Part shown: positions 25,611-34,156 of the stretch, one piece after another
How positions within the stretch are numbered: the stretch's first letter is position 1
Layout: each line of letters starts with the position of its first letter
Assembly: GCA_025964555.1 (NCBI GenBank)
Contig: JAOPYQ010000042.1
Coordinates: forward strand, 1 to 64,000
Direction of reading: 5' to 3'
Source of the DNA: Thermoleophilia bacterium
Lineage (GTDB): Bacteria > Actinomycetota > Thermoleophilia > Gaiellales > SKUG01
Length of the DNA: 64,000 bases
Made by a program: the position numbers and the translations under genes
Notes under the pieces: generated by a model
Seen by the model: only the letters and a program-made list of their open reading frames with translations
Told to the model about the DNA's origin: nothing
Database searches by the model: none

Positions 25611-25693
25611 CCCACGTCGCTGCCCGGACTGGGATGCGCCCGCGTGCGCCCCCATGCCCGTCCGGCCGCTTGAACCACGAAGCGAAGGCCCGA

Positions 25694-26131
25694 ATGAAGA
25701 CCTACAGCCCCAAGCCCCGCGAGGTCCAGCAGGACTGGTACGAGGTCGATGCGACCGGCAAGACGCTCGGGCGTCTCGCGACCGTGATCGCCGACCACCT
25801 CACCGGCAAGCGCAAGCCGCAGTACGCCAAGCACGTCGACACGGGTGACTACGTCATCGTGACGAACTGCGACAAGATCCGCGTCACCGGCAACAAGCTG
25901 ACGCAGAAGATCTACTACCGCCACTCCGGTCACACCGGCGGCCTCAAGCAGCGGACGCTGCAGGAGCAGCTCGACCGGCACCCGGAGGAAGTCATCCGCA
26001 AGGCGGTGAAGGGCATGCTGCCCCGCAACCGCATGGGTGCCTCGCAGCTCCGCAAGCTCAAGATCTACCAGGGTGCCGAGCACCCGCACGCCAACTTCAA
26101 CCCGAAGCCGCTGCCCGGCGTCGACAAGTAG
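25694..26131 (+). CDS. rplM: Ribosomal protein uL13
   Basis: 145 residues, typical for bacterial L13 of the 50S subunit. Visible motifs: WYEVDATGKTLGRLAT, HLTGKRKPQYAKHVDTGDYV, YYRHSGHTGGLK, AVKGMLPRNRMG and LKIYQGAEHPH. ATG 25694 is chosen over upstream in-frame codons because AAGG lies 6 nt before it and the protein starts as expected (MKTYSPK). rpsI follows 12 bp later, the universal L13-S9 pair. Confidence 0.97.
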   Translation: MKTYSPKPREVQQDWYEVDATGKTLGRLATVIADHLTGKRKPQYAKHVDTGDYVIVTNCDKIRVTGNKLTQKIYYRHSGHTGGLKQRTLQEQLDRHPEEVIRKAVKGMLPRNRMGASQLRKLKIYQGAEHPHANFNPKPLPGVDK

Positions 26132-26143
26132 GAACGCAGACTG

Positions 26144-26851
26144 ATGGCTGACGAGAACGTGAACGAGCAGGACGAGGCCGCCGCCGAGGCGCCCGCCACC
26201 GAGGCCGCTGCGCCGGAGGCCCCCGAGGCCGCCGCTGCCGAGGCGACGCCCGAGGCCGAGGCGCCCGTCGCCGACGTGGCTGCTGCCGTCGAGGCCGCAA
26301 CCGAGGCGAAGGACGACACGAGCGACGGCACGTCGGAAGGCACGTCGGAGGGTACGTCGGAAGGCACCTCCGATTCGGCCGTCGACCCCGCGCAGGCCGA
26401 GATCGACCTCGAGGCGCTCAAGGCGCGCGTCGCCAAGCCCGCGAAGGACGCTCGCTACCAGGCGACCGGCAAGCGCAAGCGCTCCGTCGCACGCGTGATC
26501 CTCACCCCGGGTGACGGCACGTTCCTCATCAACGCCGATTCCAAGGGCAACGGCCGGACGCTCGAGCAGTACTTCGACCGGGAGAGCGACCGCTCGCTCG
26601 TGCTCGCGCCGCTCGTCGCTGCTGGTGCCGCGGGCGCCTACAACGTGCGCGTTCGCGTGCACGGCGGCGGCAACACCGGCCAGACCGGTGCGGTGCGCCA
26701 CGGCATCTCCAAGGCCCTCGCCGAGATCGACCCGGCCCTGCGCACGTCGCTCAAGGGCAAGGGCTTCCTGAAGGTCGACACGCGTCAGGTCGAGCGCAAG
26801 AAGGCCGGCTTCAAGAAGGCACGCAAGAAGCCGCAGTTCAGCAAGCGCTGA
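26144..26851 (+). CDS. rpsI: Ribosomal protein uS9 with ~103-residue acidic N-terminal extension
   Basis: 235 residues; the S9 domain begins near residue 104 (RYQATGKRKRSVARV) and ends with the invariant KKARKKPQFSKR tail that reaches the ribosomal P site. Before it is a long Glu/Ala-rich extension with a repeated DGTSEGTSEGTSEGTSDS stretch, encoded by 12-bp tandem units around 26327-26372. Normal bacterial S9 is ~130 residues; actinobacterial ones often carry shorter acidic tails. It is followed by a strong hairpin. Confidence 0.96.
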   Translation: MADENVNEQDEAAAEAPATEAAAPEAPEAAAAEATPEAEAPVADVAAAVEAATEAKDDTSDGTSEGTSEGTSEGTSDSAVDPAQAEIDLEALKARVAKPAKDARYQATGKRKRSVARVILTPGDGTFLINADSKGNGRTLEQYFDRESDRSLVLAPLVAAGAAGAYNVRVRVHGGGNTGQTGAVRHGISKALAEIDPALRTSLKGKGFLKVDTRQVERKKAGFKKARKKPQFSKR

Positions 26852-26877
26852 TCCAGCGGCTTCGGCCAGCGATTCCT

Positions 26878-26907
26878 CGAGCGCCTCGGCTTCGGCCGGG
26901 GCGCTCG
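26878..26907 (+). terminator. Terminator of the rplM-rpsI operon
   Basis: CGAGCGCCTCGGC pairs with GCCGGGGCGCTCG (13 bp, one G-T wobble) around TTCG, 27 bp after the rpsI stop. Confidence 0.8.
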
Positions 26908-26949
26908 ATGTCTTCCGGACGTAGTTGACGATCGTGGCACGCTGTCCGC

Positions 26950-28005
26950 ATGAACATCGCTCGCATCACTAGCAGCCGCCGTGCAGGGCATCACCTCGCC
27001 ATGGCGTTGTTCGCCACCATCGCCGCATTCGCCACAGCGATGTCCGTTGCAGTCGCGCCCGCCCCTGCCACAGGCACGCTCCCGGACGATCCGACCGACC
27101 GCGCGGAAGGCAACAACCCCACGATCGCGCAGAAGATGCTCGGCTACGACGCATGGGCCAGAGCTCATGGTCGCCAGGCGGACGTCCTCATCCTGGGTTC
27201 GTCGCGCAGCGTCATGCTCGACCCGCAGCAGATCCGCCGCGTCACTGGCGCCACCGCATACAACGCCGGCATATCCAGCGGCGCCGCTCGCGAGCTGCTC
27301 GCGATGACCTCCTACGCCGACCTGCGCTCGGGGGGGCGCCTCCCCAAGCTCGTCGTGCTCCTCGACCTCGAGGCCTTCGACAACCGCCGCCCGACCACAC
27401 GCGTGGTCGACTACCAGCGCAGGCTCGATGCCGCGCACACCGCGTGCAGCGAACCGACGGACTGCCGACGCGACTGGCTGCTTGCGGCACGACGCATCAC
27501 CGTGGACGCGATCCGTCGCCAGCGCACCGCTGCACGGCCCTACACCGAGACGCAGCGCAGCGACGGGCGCCAGATCAACGGCATGCTCGAGCGCATGGAC
27601 GCCCGTGGCGAGGACCTGGGGGCCCTGCGCCGCGAGCGCATCGCCATCCGCACGAGGTCATATCGCCCGGGCGGGTTCGATGCGATCTACCCGGCCCCTC
27701 GCGCGGCATTCGAACGCATGCTCGAGCTCGCCAACGCGCGAGGCGTGACCCCGGTGATCGCGATCACGGCGATGCATCCAGACTGCATCCGTGTGTGCGG
27801 GCCGGCAGGCTGGACGGCGCGTCATGCAGAGGTGCGGGAGCTGTTGCGCACGCTGCAGGAGCACAACGACTTCCGCGTGATCGACCTGTCGCATCCCGTG
27901 AGCTGGAACGGCTCGGGCGCGCATTTCTTCGACGAGATCCATCTGCGTCCCGGGGGTGCAGCCCTCGTCGTGCGGCGACTCGCGTCGTTTCGAGCGTTCG
28001 ACTGA
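26950..28005 (+). CDS. Exported SGNH-hydrolase-like protein
   Basis: 351 residues. An N-terminal membrane segment or signal (HLAMALFATIAAFATAMSVAVA) is followed by a domain with ILGSSRSVM (block I, candidate nucleophile Ser) and DEIHLRPGG (block V, Asp and His), as in SGNH/DUF1574 or AlgX-like acyltransferases and esterases. Two Cys pairs (ACSEPTDC and DCIRVCG) suggest an extracytoplasmic location. It may O-acetylate or deacetylate a surface polymer; the substrate is unknown. It sits between the rpsI terminator and the glmM promoter, apparently as its own unit. Confidence 0.8.
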   Translation: MNIARITSSRRAGHHLAMALFATIAAFATAMSVAVAPAPATGTLPDDPTDRAEGNNPTIAQKMLGYDAWARAHGRQADVLILGSSRSVMLDPQQIRRVTGATAYNAGISSGAARELLAMTSYADLRSGGRLPKLVVLLDLEAFDNRRPTTRVVDYQRRLDAAHTACSEPTDCRRDWLLAARRITVDAIRRQRTAARPYTETQRSDGRQINGMLERMDARGEDLGALRRERIAIRTRSYRPGGFDAIYPAPRAAFERMLELANARGVTPVIAITAMHPDCIRVCGPAGWTARHAEVRELLRTLQEHNDFRVIDLSHPVSWNGSGAHFFDEIHLRPGGAALVVRRLASFRAFD

Positions 28006-28052
28006 ATCCGGGCGCCGCGCCGCCGAATGCTGCGCCGGTGGCGACGTCGCGA

Positions 28053-28058
28053 TAGTCT
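28053..28058 (+). promoter_or_regulatory. -10 box of glmM
   Basis: GATAGTCTG contains TAGTCT, about 57 nt before the GTG start; a GGGAGG ribosome site follows in the leader. Confidence 0.55.
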
Positions 28059-28115
28059 GACGCGTCGCGAATCGCCGGTGGGACAGGCCCGCCGGAGCGA
28101 CGGGAGGCAATCAAC

Positions 28116-29501
28116 GTGGCACGACAGCTCTTTGGCACCGACGGCATCCGTGGCGTCGCCAACCGCGAGCTCACCTGCGAGCTCGCGCTCGCCATGGGTC
28201 GTGCCGCGACGCTCTGGGTCGGACCGCAGTCGCGCAACGTGCGCCACCCGCGCGTGATCATCGGCCGCGACACGCGCCGGTCGGGCTCGATGCTCGAGGC
28301 GGCATTCGCGGCAGGCGTGTCGAGCGTCGGTGGCGAGCCGGTGTTCCTGGGCATCGTGCCGACCCCGGCCGTCGCACTCACCGTCGAGCTCGAGCGCGCA
28401 GACCTGGGCGTCGTGATCAGCGCCTCGCACAACCCGTACCAGGACAATGGCATCAAGCTGTTCGGTCCGAATTCGCGCAAGCTGAGCGACGAGCAGGAGG
28501 AGGAGATCGAGGCGCTGCTGCGCGTCGACGTGCAGACCCTCGTCGACGGCGACAACGTGGGCTGGTTCAGCCGCCGCGACGACGCCCGCGCCCTGTATGC
28601 CGCGGAGGTCGTCGACCGCCTCGAAGACGTGCTCGATCCGCGCATCAAGGACCTCCGGATCATGATCGACTGCGGCAACGGCGCGGCGTGGCCGGCAGTG
28701 GGCGTCGCGCTGCAGCGCGCCGGGATCACCGCCGACTACATCGGCACCGCGGCCGATGGCACGAACATCAATCGCGGCTGCGGATCGACGGACCTGTCGC
28801 TGCTGTCGACCGCGGTCGTGAGCGGCGGTTACGACGTCGGCATCGCCTACGACGGCGACGCGGACCGCATGGTTGCGGTCGACGAGCAGGGCAACGAAGT
28901 CGACGGCGACCGCGTGATGGGCCTGCTGGCGCTCGACCTGCAGTCGCGCGGCGCACTCGACGGCGACGCGCTCGTGGCGACCACCATGAGCAACCTGGGA
29001 CTGCACCGCTCGCTCGAGCAGGCCGGCATCACGGTGCACACGTGCGACGTCGGCGATCGCTACGTCGTCGCGAAGATGCGCGAGACGGGCGCCGTGCTCG
29101 GCGGCGAGCAGTCGGGGCACGTCGTGTACTTCGGCGTCAGCACGACCGGGGACGGCATCGCCTCGTCGCTGCTGTTCCTGTCCGCGCTCGCGCGCCTGGG
29201 CGAGCCCGTCTCGAAGGCTGCGGCGCGCATCGAGCGCCTGCCGCAGCTGCTGCGCAACGTCGCGGTGCAGGACAAGGAGGCATTCGCGACCAACGACGCG
29301 ATCGCCGCGGCGGTCGCGGAGGTCGAGCGCGAACTCGGCGATTCCGGTCGCGTGCTGCTGCGCAAGTCGGGCACCGAGCCACTCGTGCGCGTGATGGTCG
29401 AGGCGCCGACGGTCGAGGACTGCGAACGCCACGTCGGCGCGCTGTGCACGATCGTCGAGCGCGAGCTGCGCCCGGTCGAGGGCACGCTCGCCTCGCACTG
29501 A
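28116..29501 (+). CDS. glmM: Phosphoglucosamine mutase
   Basis: 461 residues. It converts glucosamine-6-phosphate to glucosamine-1-phosphate for UDP-GlcNAc, hence peptidoglycan. Motifs: LFGTDGIRGVAN at the N-terminus, the phosphoserine loop VISASHNPYQDNGIKLFG, metal-binding DGDADR in AYDGDADRMVAVD, sugar-binding GGEQSGH, and the phosphate loop RKSGTEPLVRVMVE. GTG 28116 lies 8 nt after GGGAGG. glmS, the preceding step of the same pathway, is 1.3 kb downstream. Confidence 0.97.
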   Translation: MARQLFGTDGIRGVANRELTCELALAMGRAATLWVGPQSRNVRHPRVIIGRDTRRSGSMLEAAFAAGVSSVGGEPVFLGIVPTPAVALTVELERADLGVVISASHNPYQDNGIKLFGPNSRKLSDEQEEEIEALLRVDVQTLVDGDNVGWFSRRDDARALYAAEVVDRLEDVLDPRIKDLRIMIDCGNGAAWPAVGVALQRAGITADYIGTAADGTNINRGCGSTDLSLLSTAVVSGGYDVGIAYDGDADRMVAVDEQGNEVDGDRVMGLLALDLQSRGALDGDALVATTMSNLGLHRSLEQAGITVHTCDVGDRYVVAKMRETGAVLGGEQSGHVVYFGVSTTGDGIASSLLFLSALARLGEPVSKAAARIERLPQLLRNVAVQDKEAFATNDAIAAAVAEVERELGDSGRVLLRKSGTEPLVRVMVEAPTVEDCERHVGALCTIVERELRPVEGTLASH

Positions 29502-29594
29502 CCGGGCCGCAGCAGCCGGGGCGCTTCTTGCCATTCGTGCAGCGTGCGCCGAACTGCCTCAAGCGGGAGGCGCGCCCGCGCCGATGGTCGTTCC

Positions 29595-30512
29595 ATGAAC
29601 CAGCCCGCCCCCGACTGGCCCTCCGCTCCCACCCCCGACGCGCCGCCCGCGCCGATGGCAGCGCCGCCCGCGCCGCCTGCGCCCGCCCCGCTGGGAGCAC
29701 CGCCCGCGCCGCCGCTGCAGGCGATGCCGCAGTTCGCGATGCCGACCTCGGCTGAGGCCGCGCTTGACGTCACCGCGCCGCTCATGCCGATCGCGCCGCA
29801 GCAGCCGACCGCCCCCGCGTTCGCTGCGCCCGACGGCTTCGCCGCACCAGAAGCCTTTGCCGCACCAGAAGGCTTCGCCGCACCCGGAGGCTTCGCGCCC
29901 CAGGGCCCGCTCTCGCCGGCCACCGGTTTCGCCGGCCCGCAGGCCGGGCTCGCTGCACCGCATCAGGACCATCCGACCAGCCTCGCGATGCCGACCGCCG
30001 ATCACGCGCACGTCTCCAATGCGATGCCGACGTTCGCCGAAGCTGGCTCGTTCACGCCGCAGCAGCTCGGCGGCGCGACCGCCGCGCATCCGGGCGAGTT
30101 CGCCGGCCACGATTCGTTCGCGACCGACGTCATGCCCGCGCTCGGTCCTGACCTGCACGCCGAACCGGGCGTCGATCCGACCGGCCAGTGGTGGGCTCCG
30201 GGCATCGCGCTGGTGCTTGCCGTCGCCGCGCTCGCGTGGCAGCTCGTCGCCTTCTACGCCCGCGTCCAGCTGCCCGAGGTGCGGGCCTCGCAGACGCCGC
30301 TCACGAACTTCGACAACGTCGTCAGCTCCCTCCCCCTCGCCAGCAGCTCGCTCGGGCAGATCGTCGGCGTGCTGCTCGCAGCAGGTGCGCTCGGCATCGT
30401 GCTCTACGGCTCGCGACGGGGCCTGCGCGAACCGCAGCTGCAGGTCGCGATCGGCGCCATCGCGGCGATCTCGCTCCTCGCGATGGTGGCGCTGCCGGTA
30501 CTGCGCGGCTGA
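29595..30512 (+). CDS. Pro/Ala-rich protein with C-terminal membrane segments
   Basis: 305 residues from ATG 29595. Residues 1-~190 are disordered and Pro/Ala/Phe-rich, with GFAAPE[AG]FAAPEGFAAP repeats. Two or three hydrophobic helices follow (WAPGIALVLAVAALAWQLVAF; LGQIVGVLLAAGALGIVLYG; LQVAIGAIAAISLLAMVAL). No family is recognised. The plan resembles the gene at 12143. It sits between glmM and glmS, but nothing ties it to amino-sugar synthesis. Confidence 0.78.
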   Translation: MNQPAPDWPSAPTPDAPPAPMAAPPAPPAPAPLGAPPAPPLQAMPQFAMPTSAEAALDVTAPLMPIAPQQPTAPAFAAPDGFAAPEAFAAPEGFAAPGGFAPQGPLSPATGFAGPQAGLAAPHQDHPTSLAMPTADHAHVSNAMPTFAEAGSFTPQQLGGATAAHPGEFAGHDSFATDVMPALGPDLHAEPGVDPTGQWWAPGIALVLAVAALAWQLVAFYARVQLPEVRASQTPLTNFDNVVSSLPLASSSLGQIVGVLLAAGALGIVLYGSRRGLREPQLQVAIGAIAAISLLAMVALPVLRG

Positions 30513-30591
30513 CGACGCACATGGCCGCGAACCCTGGCCGCACGAACGTCGAACTCCCGATCGTTCGACGGCAACGCATGAAAACCACCTG

Positions 30592-30610
30592 AGCAGGGAA
30601 AAACCCTGCT
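30592..30610 (+). terminator. Small hairpin after the 29595 gene
   Basis: AGCAGGG-AAAAA-CCCTGCT, a 7-bp perfect stem about 80 bp past the stop and before the glmS promoter. Confidence 0.5.
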
Positions 30611-30714
30611 GGCGATCGTGTCTGGCAGGCCGGTCCGGGCGCACAACGACCCTCGCCGAGGGCCACGTGGGCCACTGCGGACCGAACCACGCCGTGATCG
30701 GCCGTCGCGGCCGG

Positions 30715-30720
30715 TAAACT
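30715..30720 (+). promoter_or_regulatory. -10 box of glmS
   Basis: CCGGTAAACTATCC contains TAAACT, giving an ~80-nt leader. I looked for a glmS ribozyme and see no match; a GGAACG...CGTTCC hairpin is present in the leader. Confidence 0.6.
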
Positions 30721-30806
30721 ATCCACTCTCCCGATCAGGAACGTCGTCCCGTCGTCGTTCCCGACAGCACCCCACGCGACCAGCTCGCAGGAGGTACGGC
30801 AATTTC

Positions 30807-32648
30807 ATGTGCGGCATCATCGGATACGTCGGTCCCAAGAAGGTCGATTCCATCCTGCTCGAAGGACTCGAGCGCCTGGAATACCGCGGCTACGACTCGG
30901 CGGGCATCTCGCTCTTCGACGCAGAGACCGGTGAGTTCGAGACGATCCGCGCAGTCGGCAACCTCGCCAAGCTGCGCGAGGCGGTCGGTTCGGAGGAGCG
31001 CCCGGCGCACTTCGGTATCGGCCACACCCGCTGGGCGACGCACGGCCGCCCCGCCGAGCACAACGCGCATCCGTTCCGTTCGAGCGACTCGAAGGTCACG
31101 GTGGTGCTCAATGGCATCATCGAGAACTACATCGAGCTGCGCGAGGAGCTGACCGCGGCTGGCTACGAGTTCCAGTCCGAGACCGACGCCGAGGTCGTGC
31201 CGTTCCTGGTCGAGCAGGCCTACAACGGTGACATGATCGCCGCGGTGAAGGCAGCGCACACGCGCCTGGAAGGTCACTTCGCGATCGTCGTGATGCACAC
31301 CGACCACCCGGACACGATGGTCGGCGTTCGCCGCCAGTGCCCGCTCGTGATCGGTGTCGGCGACGGCGAGACCTACATCGCCTCGGCGATCGCGGCGTTC
31401 CTCAAGTGGACGAAGACCGTGCAGATGATCGAGGACGACGAGATCGTCGTCGTCACCCCCGCTGGAGCGCGCTTCCTGTCGCTCGAGAACGGTGAGCTCA
31501 CCCGCGAGGCGATGCAGATCGACTGGGACGAGGACGCAGCCGAGAAGGGTGGCTACGAGACGTTCACGCTCAAGGAGATCAACGAGCAGCCCGACGCGCT
31601 GGAGAACACGCTCGGCGAGCGCATGCGCCGCGGCGCACCGGCTGACCTGTCGGAGACGGGCCTCACGAACGAGGACGCGAAGAAGTTCCGCCACGTCGTG
31701 ATCCTGGGCTGTGGCACCAGCTACCACGCGGGCCTCGTGGGTCGCTACATGATGGAGGGCTGGACCGGCCTGCACGCGGAGGTCGACCTCGCGAGCGAGT
31801 GGCGTCACCGCGACTTCCCGCTCGGCGAGGACACGCTCGTCATCGGCGTGACGCAGTCGGGCGAGACCGCCGACACGCTCGCGGCGATGGAGAAGGCCAA
31901 GGTCTGCGGCGCGCACGTGCTCGCGCTGACCAACGTGCTCGGCTCGCAGGCGACGCGCATCGCGCACGGCACGCTCTACACGCGCGCCGGACTCGAGATC
32001 GGCGTCGCGTCGACGAAGGCGCACGTCGCGCAGGTGATGGCGTTCTCGGTGCTGGCCATGTGGCTCGCCGAGCAGCGCGAGAGCATGGACGCGGTCGAGC
32101 ACGACCTGGTGCGCGACGAGCTGCAGCGCATCCCGGACCTCATGCGAGTGATGCTCGAGAGCGAGCCGTGGCACGCCGCGATCCGCGAGGTCGCCGAGCG
32201 CTTCAGCGAGAAGCCGTTCTTCATGTTCCTCGGTCGCCACACCGGCCTGCCGGTGGCGCTCGAGGCGGCGCTCAAGCTCAAGGAGCTCAGCTACATCCCG
32301 TCCGACGCGTACGCCGCCGGCGAGATGAAGCACGGCCCGATCGCGCTGCTCGACACCGACACGCCGACCGTGGTCATTGCCACCGACTCGCACGTGTACG
32401 ACAAGACGATCTCCAACATCCAGGAAGTGCGCGCGCGTGGCGCGGCGGTCATCGCCGTCGCGACCGAAGGCAACGAGGACATCCGCCAGCACGCGGACCA
32501 CGTCCTGTACGTGCCGCGTACGCGCAACGAGCTCATGCCGCTGGTCGGCATCGTCCCGCTCCAGCTGCTGGCGTACCACATCGCCACGCTGCGCGGCCTC
32601 AACGTCGACCAGCCCCGCAACCTCGCCAAGACGGTCACCGTCGAGTAA
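30807..32648 (+). CDS. glmS: Glutamine-fructose-6-phosphate aminotransferase (isomerizing)
   Basis: 613 residues. It makes glucosamine-6-phosphate from fructose-6-phosphate and glutamine, the first step toward UDP-GlcNAc. The N-terminal nucleophile Cys is at position 2 (MCGIIGYVG). The glutaminase domain shows YRGYDSAGI, GIGHTRWATHG and SETDAEVV. Two SIS domains follow, with GCGTSYHAGL, TQSGETADT, EIGVASTKAH, AYAAGEMKHGPIAL and the C-terminal NLAKTVTVE. ATG 30807 is 7 nt behind GCAGGAGGT. It is followed by a strong terminator. Confidence 0.98.
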   Translation: MCGIIGYVGPKKVDSILLEGLERLEYRGYDSAGISLFDAETGEFETIRAVGNLAKLREAVGSEERPAHFGIGHTRWATHGRPAEHNAHPFRSSDSKVTVVLNGIIENYIELREELTAAGYEFQSETDAEVVPFLVEQAYNGDMIAAVKAAHTRLEGHFAIVVMHTDHPDTMVGVRRQCPLVIGVGDGETYIASAIAAFLKWTKTVQMIEDDEIVVVTPAGARFLSLENGELTREAMQIDWDEDAAEKGGYETFTLKEINEQPDALENTLGERMRRGAPADLSETGLTNEDAKKFRHVVILGCGTSYHAGLVGRYMMEGWTGLHAEVDLASEWRHRDFPLGEDTLVIGVTQSGETADTLAAMEKAKVCGAHVLALTNVLGSQATRIAHGTLYTRAGLEIGVASTKAHVAQVMAFSVLAMWLAEQRESMDAVEHDLVRDELQRIPDLMRVMLESEPWHAAIREVAERFSEKPFFMFLGRHTGLPVALEAALKLKELSYIPSDAYAAGEMKHGPIALLDTDTPTVVIATDSHVYDKTISNIQEVRARGAAVIAVATEGNEDIRQHADHVLYVPRTRNELMPLVGIVPLQLLAYHIATLRGLNVDQPRNLAKTVTVE

Positions 32649-32699
32649 GGCGAGTGCGCGATCTCCGCCCGTCAGCGCGGGGTGCAGCTCCAAGTTGTT

Positions 32700-32731
32700 C
32701 CGAAGGTCCGACCGCCAGGTCGGGCCTTCGG
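32700..32731 (+). terminator. glmS terminator
   Basis: CCGAAGGTCCGACC pairs with GGTCGGGCCTTCGG (14 bp, one G-T wobble) around GCCA. Confidence 0.8.
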
Positions 32732-32793
32732 CGTCTTCGAGGGGGGCGGGGCGGGCAACGAATTCCAGCGTCACGAGATCGTTGGTGTGTCCA

Positions 32794-32871
32794 CAACGAT
32801 TCCATGACGCAGCCCGGGCTGGACGATCGCGTCATGGTTTCGTAGCCAGGATCTCAACGATTCCATGACGC
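32794..32871. repeat. Direct and inverted CCATGACGC array upstream of the orphan cluster
   Basis: CAACGATTCCATGACGC occurs at 32794-32810 and again at 32855-32871 (61-bp step). Between them the core is inverted as GCGTCATGG at 32829-32837. The 32649-33011 interval has no gene; it holds the glmS terminator, this array and the promoter at 32930-32968. It looks like an operator array. Confidence 0.6.
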
Positions 32872-32929
32872 GGTGCCGAGTGGGATCGGATGCATCCCAT
32901 TTGTGAACCAATGGTTCATGATTCGTGAC

Positions 32930-32968
32930 GAATGGGCGCTTGTGGTCACTGGTAGGTGTCGGTACCGT
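32930..32968 (+). promoter_or_regulatory. Promoter A of the orphan cluster, with shared 17-bp element
   Basis: GAATGGGCGCTTGTGGT (32930-32946) includes -35 TTGTGG; a 17-bp spacer leads to TACCGT (32963-32968). Just upstream are the dyads GAACC-AAT-GGTTC and ATTCG-TGA-CGAAT. The same 17-mer and geometry recur at 35051-35089. Confidence 0.7.
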
Positions 32969-33011
32969 ACGCGTCGTCAGGAAGACCACTCCCACCCAAC
33001 TGGAGATTCCG

Positions 33012-33578
33012 ATGCTGCTCGCTACCTCGCCCGCCACCTTGGCCACCGCCCCCGCCCGCACTTCCGCACCGATCGGTCGCCCCGACGACGGCTTCAGCTG
33101 GCCGAACGTGGGCACGTTCCGCCCCGGCGGCCCGGGGGCGAAGCCCTCGGCTCATGTCGTCGCCCAGGTGAATCTCACGTTCGCATCCAACTTCGGCGCA
33201 CAGGGCCTCATCGACGTGACCGCCGGTCCGGCGCTGCAGACGTTCGCGAAGCTCGACGACGCGCTCTGGGGCGCCCGCGCGCTTGCGGCCGGTCGAGCCA
33301 GTCTCGGCGTCGTCAAGCAGGCGGACGGTGCGTTCACCGTCAACGAGCTGACCGTGCCCGACGTCATCGAGATGGGTACGCACTGGGATCACGTCAGGGA
33401 CGTCACGCTCATCATGGGTGCCGACCCGATCCTGCCGCGCGTCATCGACGACCTGCGCGTGCTCTCCGACGGCTCGCCCGAACACGGCCAGCTCCAGGCG
33501 GTCTGGACGCGCAGCGGCAACACCAAGTGGACGCCGGGCACCGACGGCAGGTTCCGGGTCTCCTTCAACCACATGTAG
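33012..33578 (+). CDS. Orphan-cluster protein A (subfamily 1), unknown function
   Basis: 188 residues; ATG 33012 is placed by GGAGA in the leader. It has a short Thr/Ala/Pro N-tail, then a compact domain clearly homologous to the 35638 product: NFG-x3-LIDV-x2-G-x2-L-x-TF...GAR-x-L and ELTVPDV, and later W[DN]HV[RK]-x3-L-x-MG-[AS]-D with I-[DE]-DL-x2-L. There is no signal peptide, membrane helix or catalytic motif. The promoter at 32930 carries an element identical to that before the 35130 gene, so both are likely controlled together, perhaps by the LysR protein at 34157. Confidence 0.75.
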   Translation: MLLATSPATLATAPARTSAPIGRPDDGFSWPNVGTFRPGGPGAKPSAHVVAQVNLTFASNFGAQGLIDVTAGPALQTFAKLDDALWGARALAAGRASLGVVKQADGAFTVNELTVPDVIEMGTHWDHVRDVTLIMGADPILPRVIDDLRVLSDGSPEHGQLQAVWTRSGNTKWTPGTDGRFRVSFNHM

Positions 33579-33637
33579 GTCAGCCGGCTCACAGGTCACC
33601 GCACCCTCCCGCACCGACTGACAAGGACGTCATCACC

Positions 33638-34147
33638 ATGCAGCTCGCCACGATCAACGCCCTGCCTGCCGCCACCTGGACGCCGCTCCCCGACCTCATC
33701 GGCGACCGCAGCGTCCCGTGGCAGCACAAGACGCTCATCGAGACCACGGCGAGCGTCGCTGCCGCGAGCGTCGTCGAGCGCTACGACCGCAACGGCGACG
33801 GCCGCCTCGACGCGCGCAACGAGGCGACGGTGGAGGACAGCTGGATGTACTGGGCGAACGCCGACGGCTCGCAGTTCAGCGGTTACACGCGGCCCGAACA
33901 CCTGGCGACCGTGCGCACCACGCGATCGATCAGCGACCTGCTCGCCGCAGCCGCGAGGGTCGTCGGCTCCGACGCGCAGGTCGGAGCGGATGTGATCGGG
34001 ACCGTGCTCGCGGGCTTCGACACGAACCACGACGGCCGACTGACATTGAACGACGCCAACGGCGGCTCCCGCCTGCCGAACTTCTTCGGCGACCTCACCC
34101 GCACCGTGGGTGAGCGCGTGATCGCCGCCGAGCGGTCGGTCAGCTGA
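33638..34147 (+). CDS. EF-hand-like calcium-binding small protein
   Basis: 169 residues, starting MQLATINALPAATW. Two calcium-loop motifs are visible: YDRNGDGRLDARNE and FDTNHDGRLTLNDANG (D-x-N-x-D-G-x-L). The second keeps an acidic residue at position 12; the first has it one residue late. A helical region lies between. It sits 60 bp downstream of protein A in the same direction and probably belongs to the same transcript. No secretion signal is recognised, yet the MQLA-type N-terminus is shared with its neighbours. Confidence 0.75.
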   Translation: MQLATINALPAATWTPLPDLIGDRSVPWQHKTLIETTASVAAASVVERYDRNGDGRLDARNEATVEDSWMYWANADGSQFSGYTRPEHLATVRTTRSISDLLAAAARVVGSDAQVGADVIGTVLAGFDTNHDGRLTLNDANGGSRLPNFFGDLTRTVGERVIAAERSVS

Positions 34148-34156
34148 CGACCAGCG

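Noticed and set aside
30721-30806. glmS ribozyme in the glmS leader
   Set aside because: The ~80-nt leader lacks the pseudoknotted core expected; only a simple hairpin is visible.
30735-32774. 679-codon minus-strand frame opposite glmS
   Set aside because: glmS is unambiguous on the plus strand; the antisense frame has no motifs.
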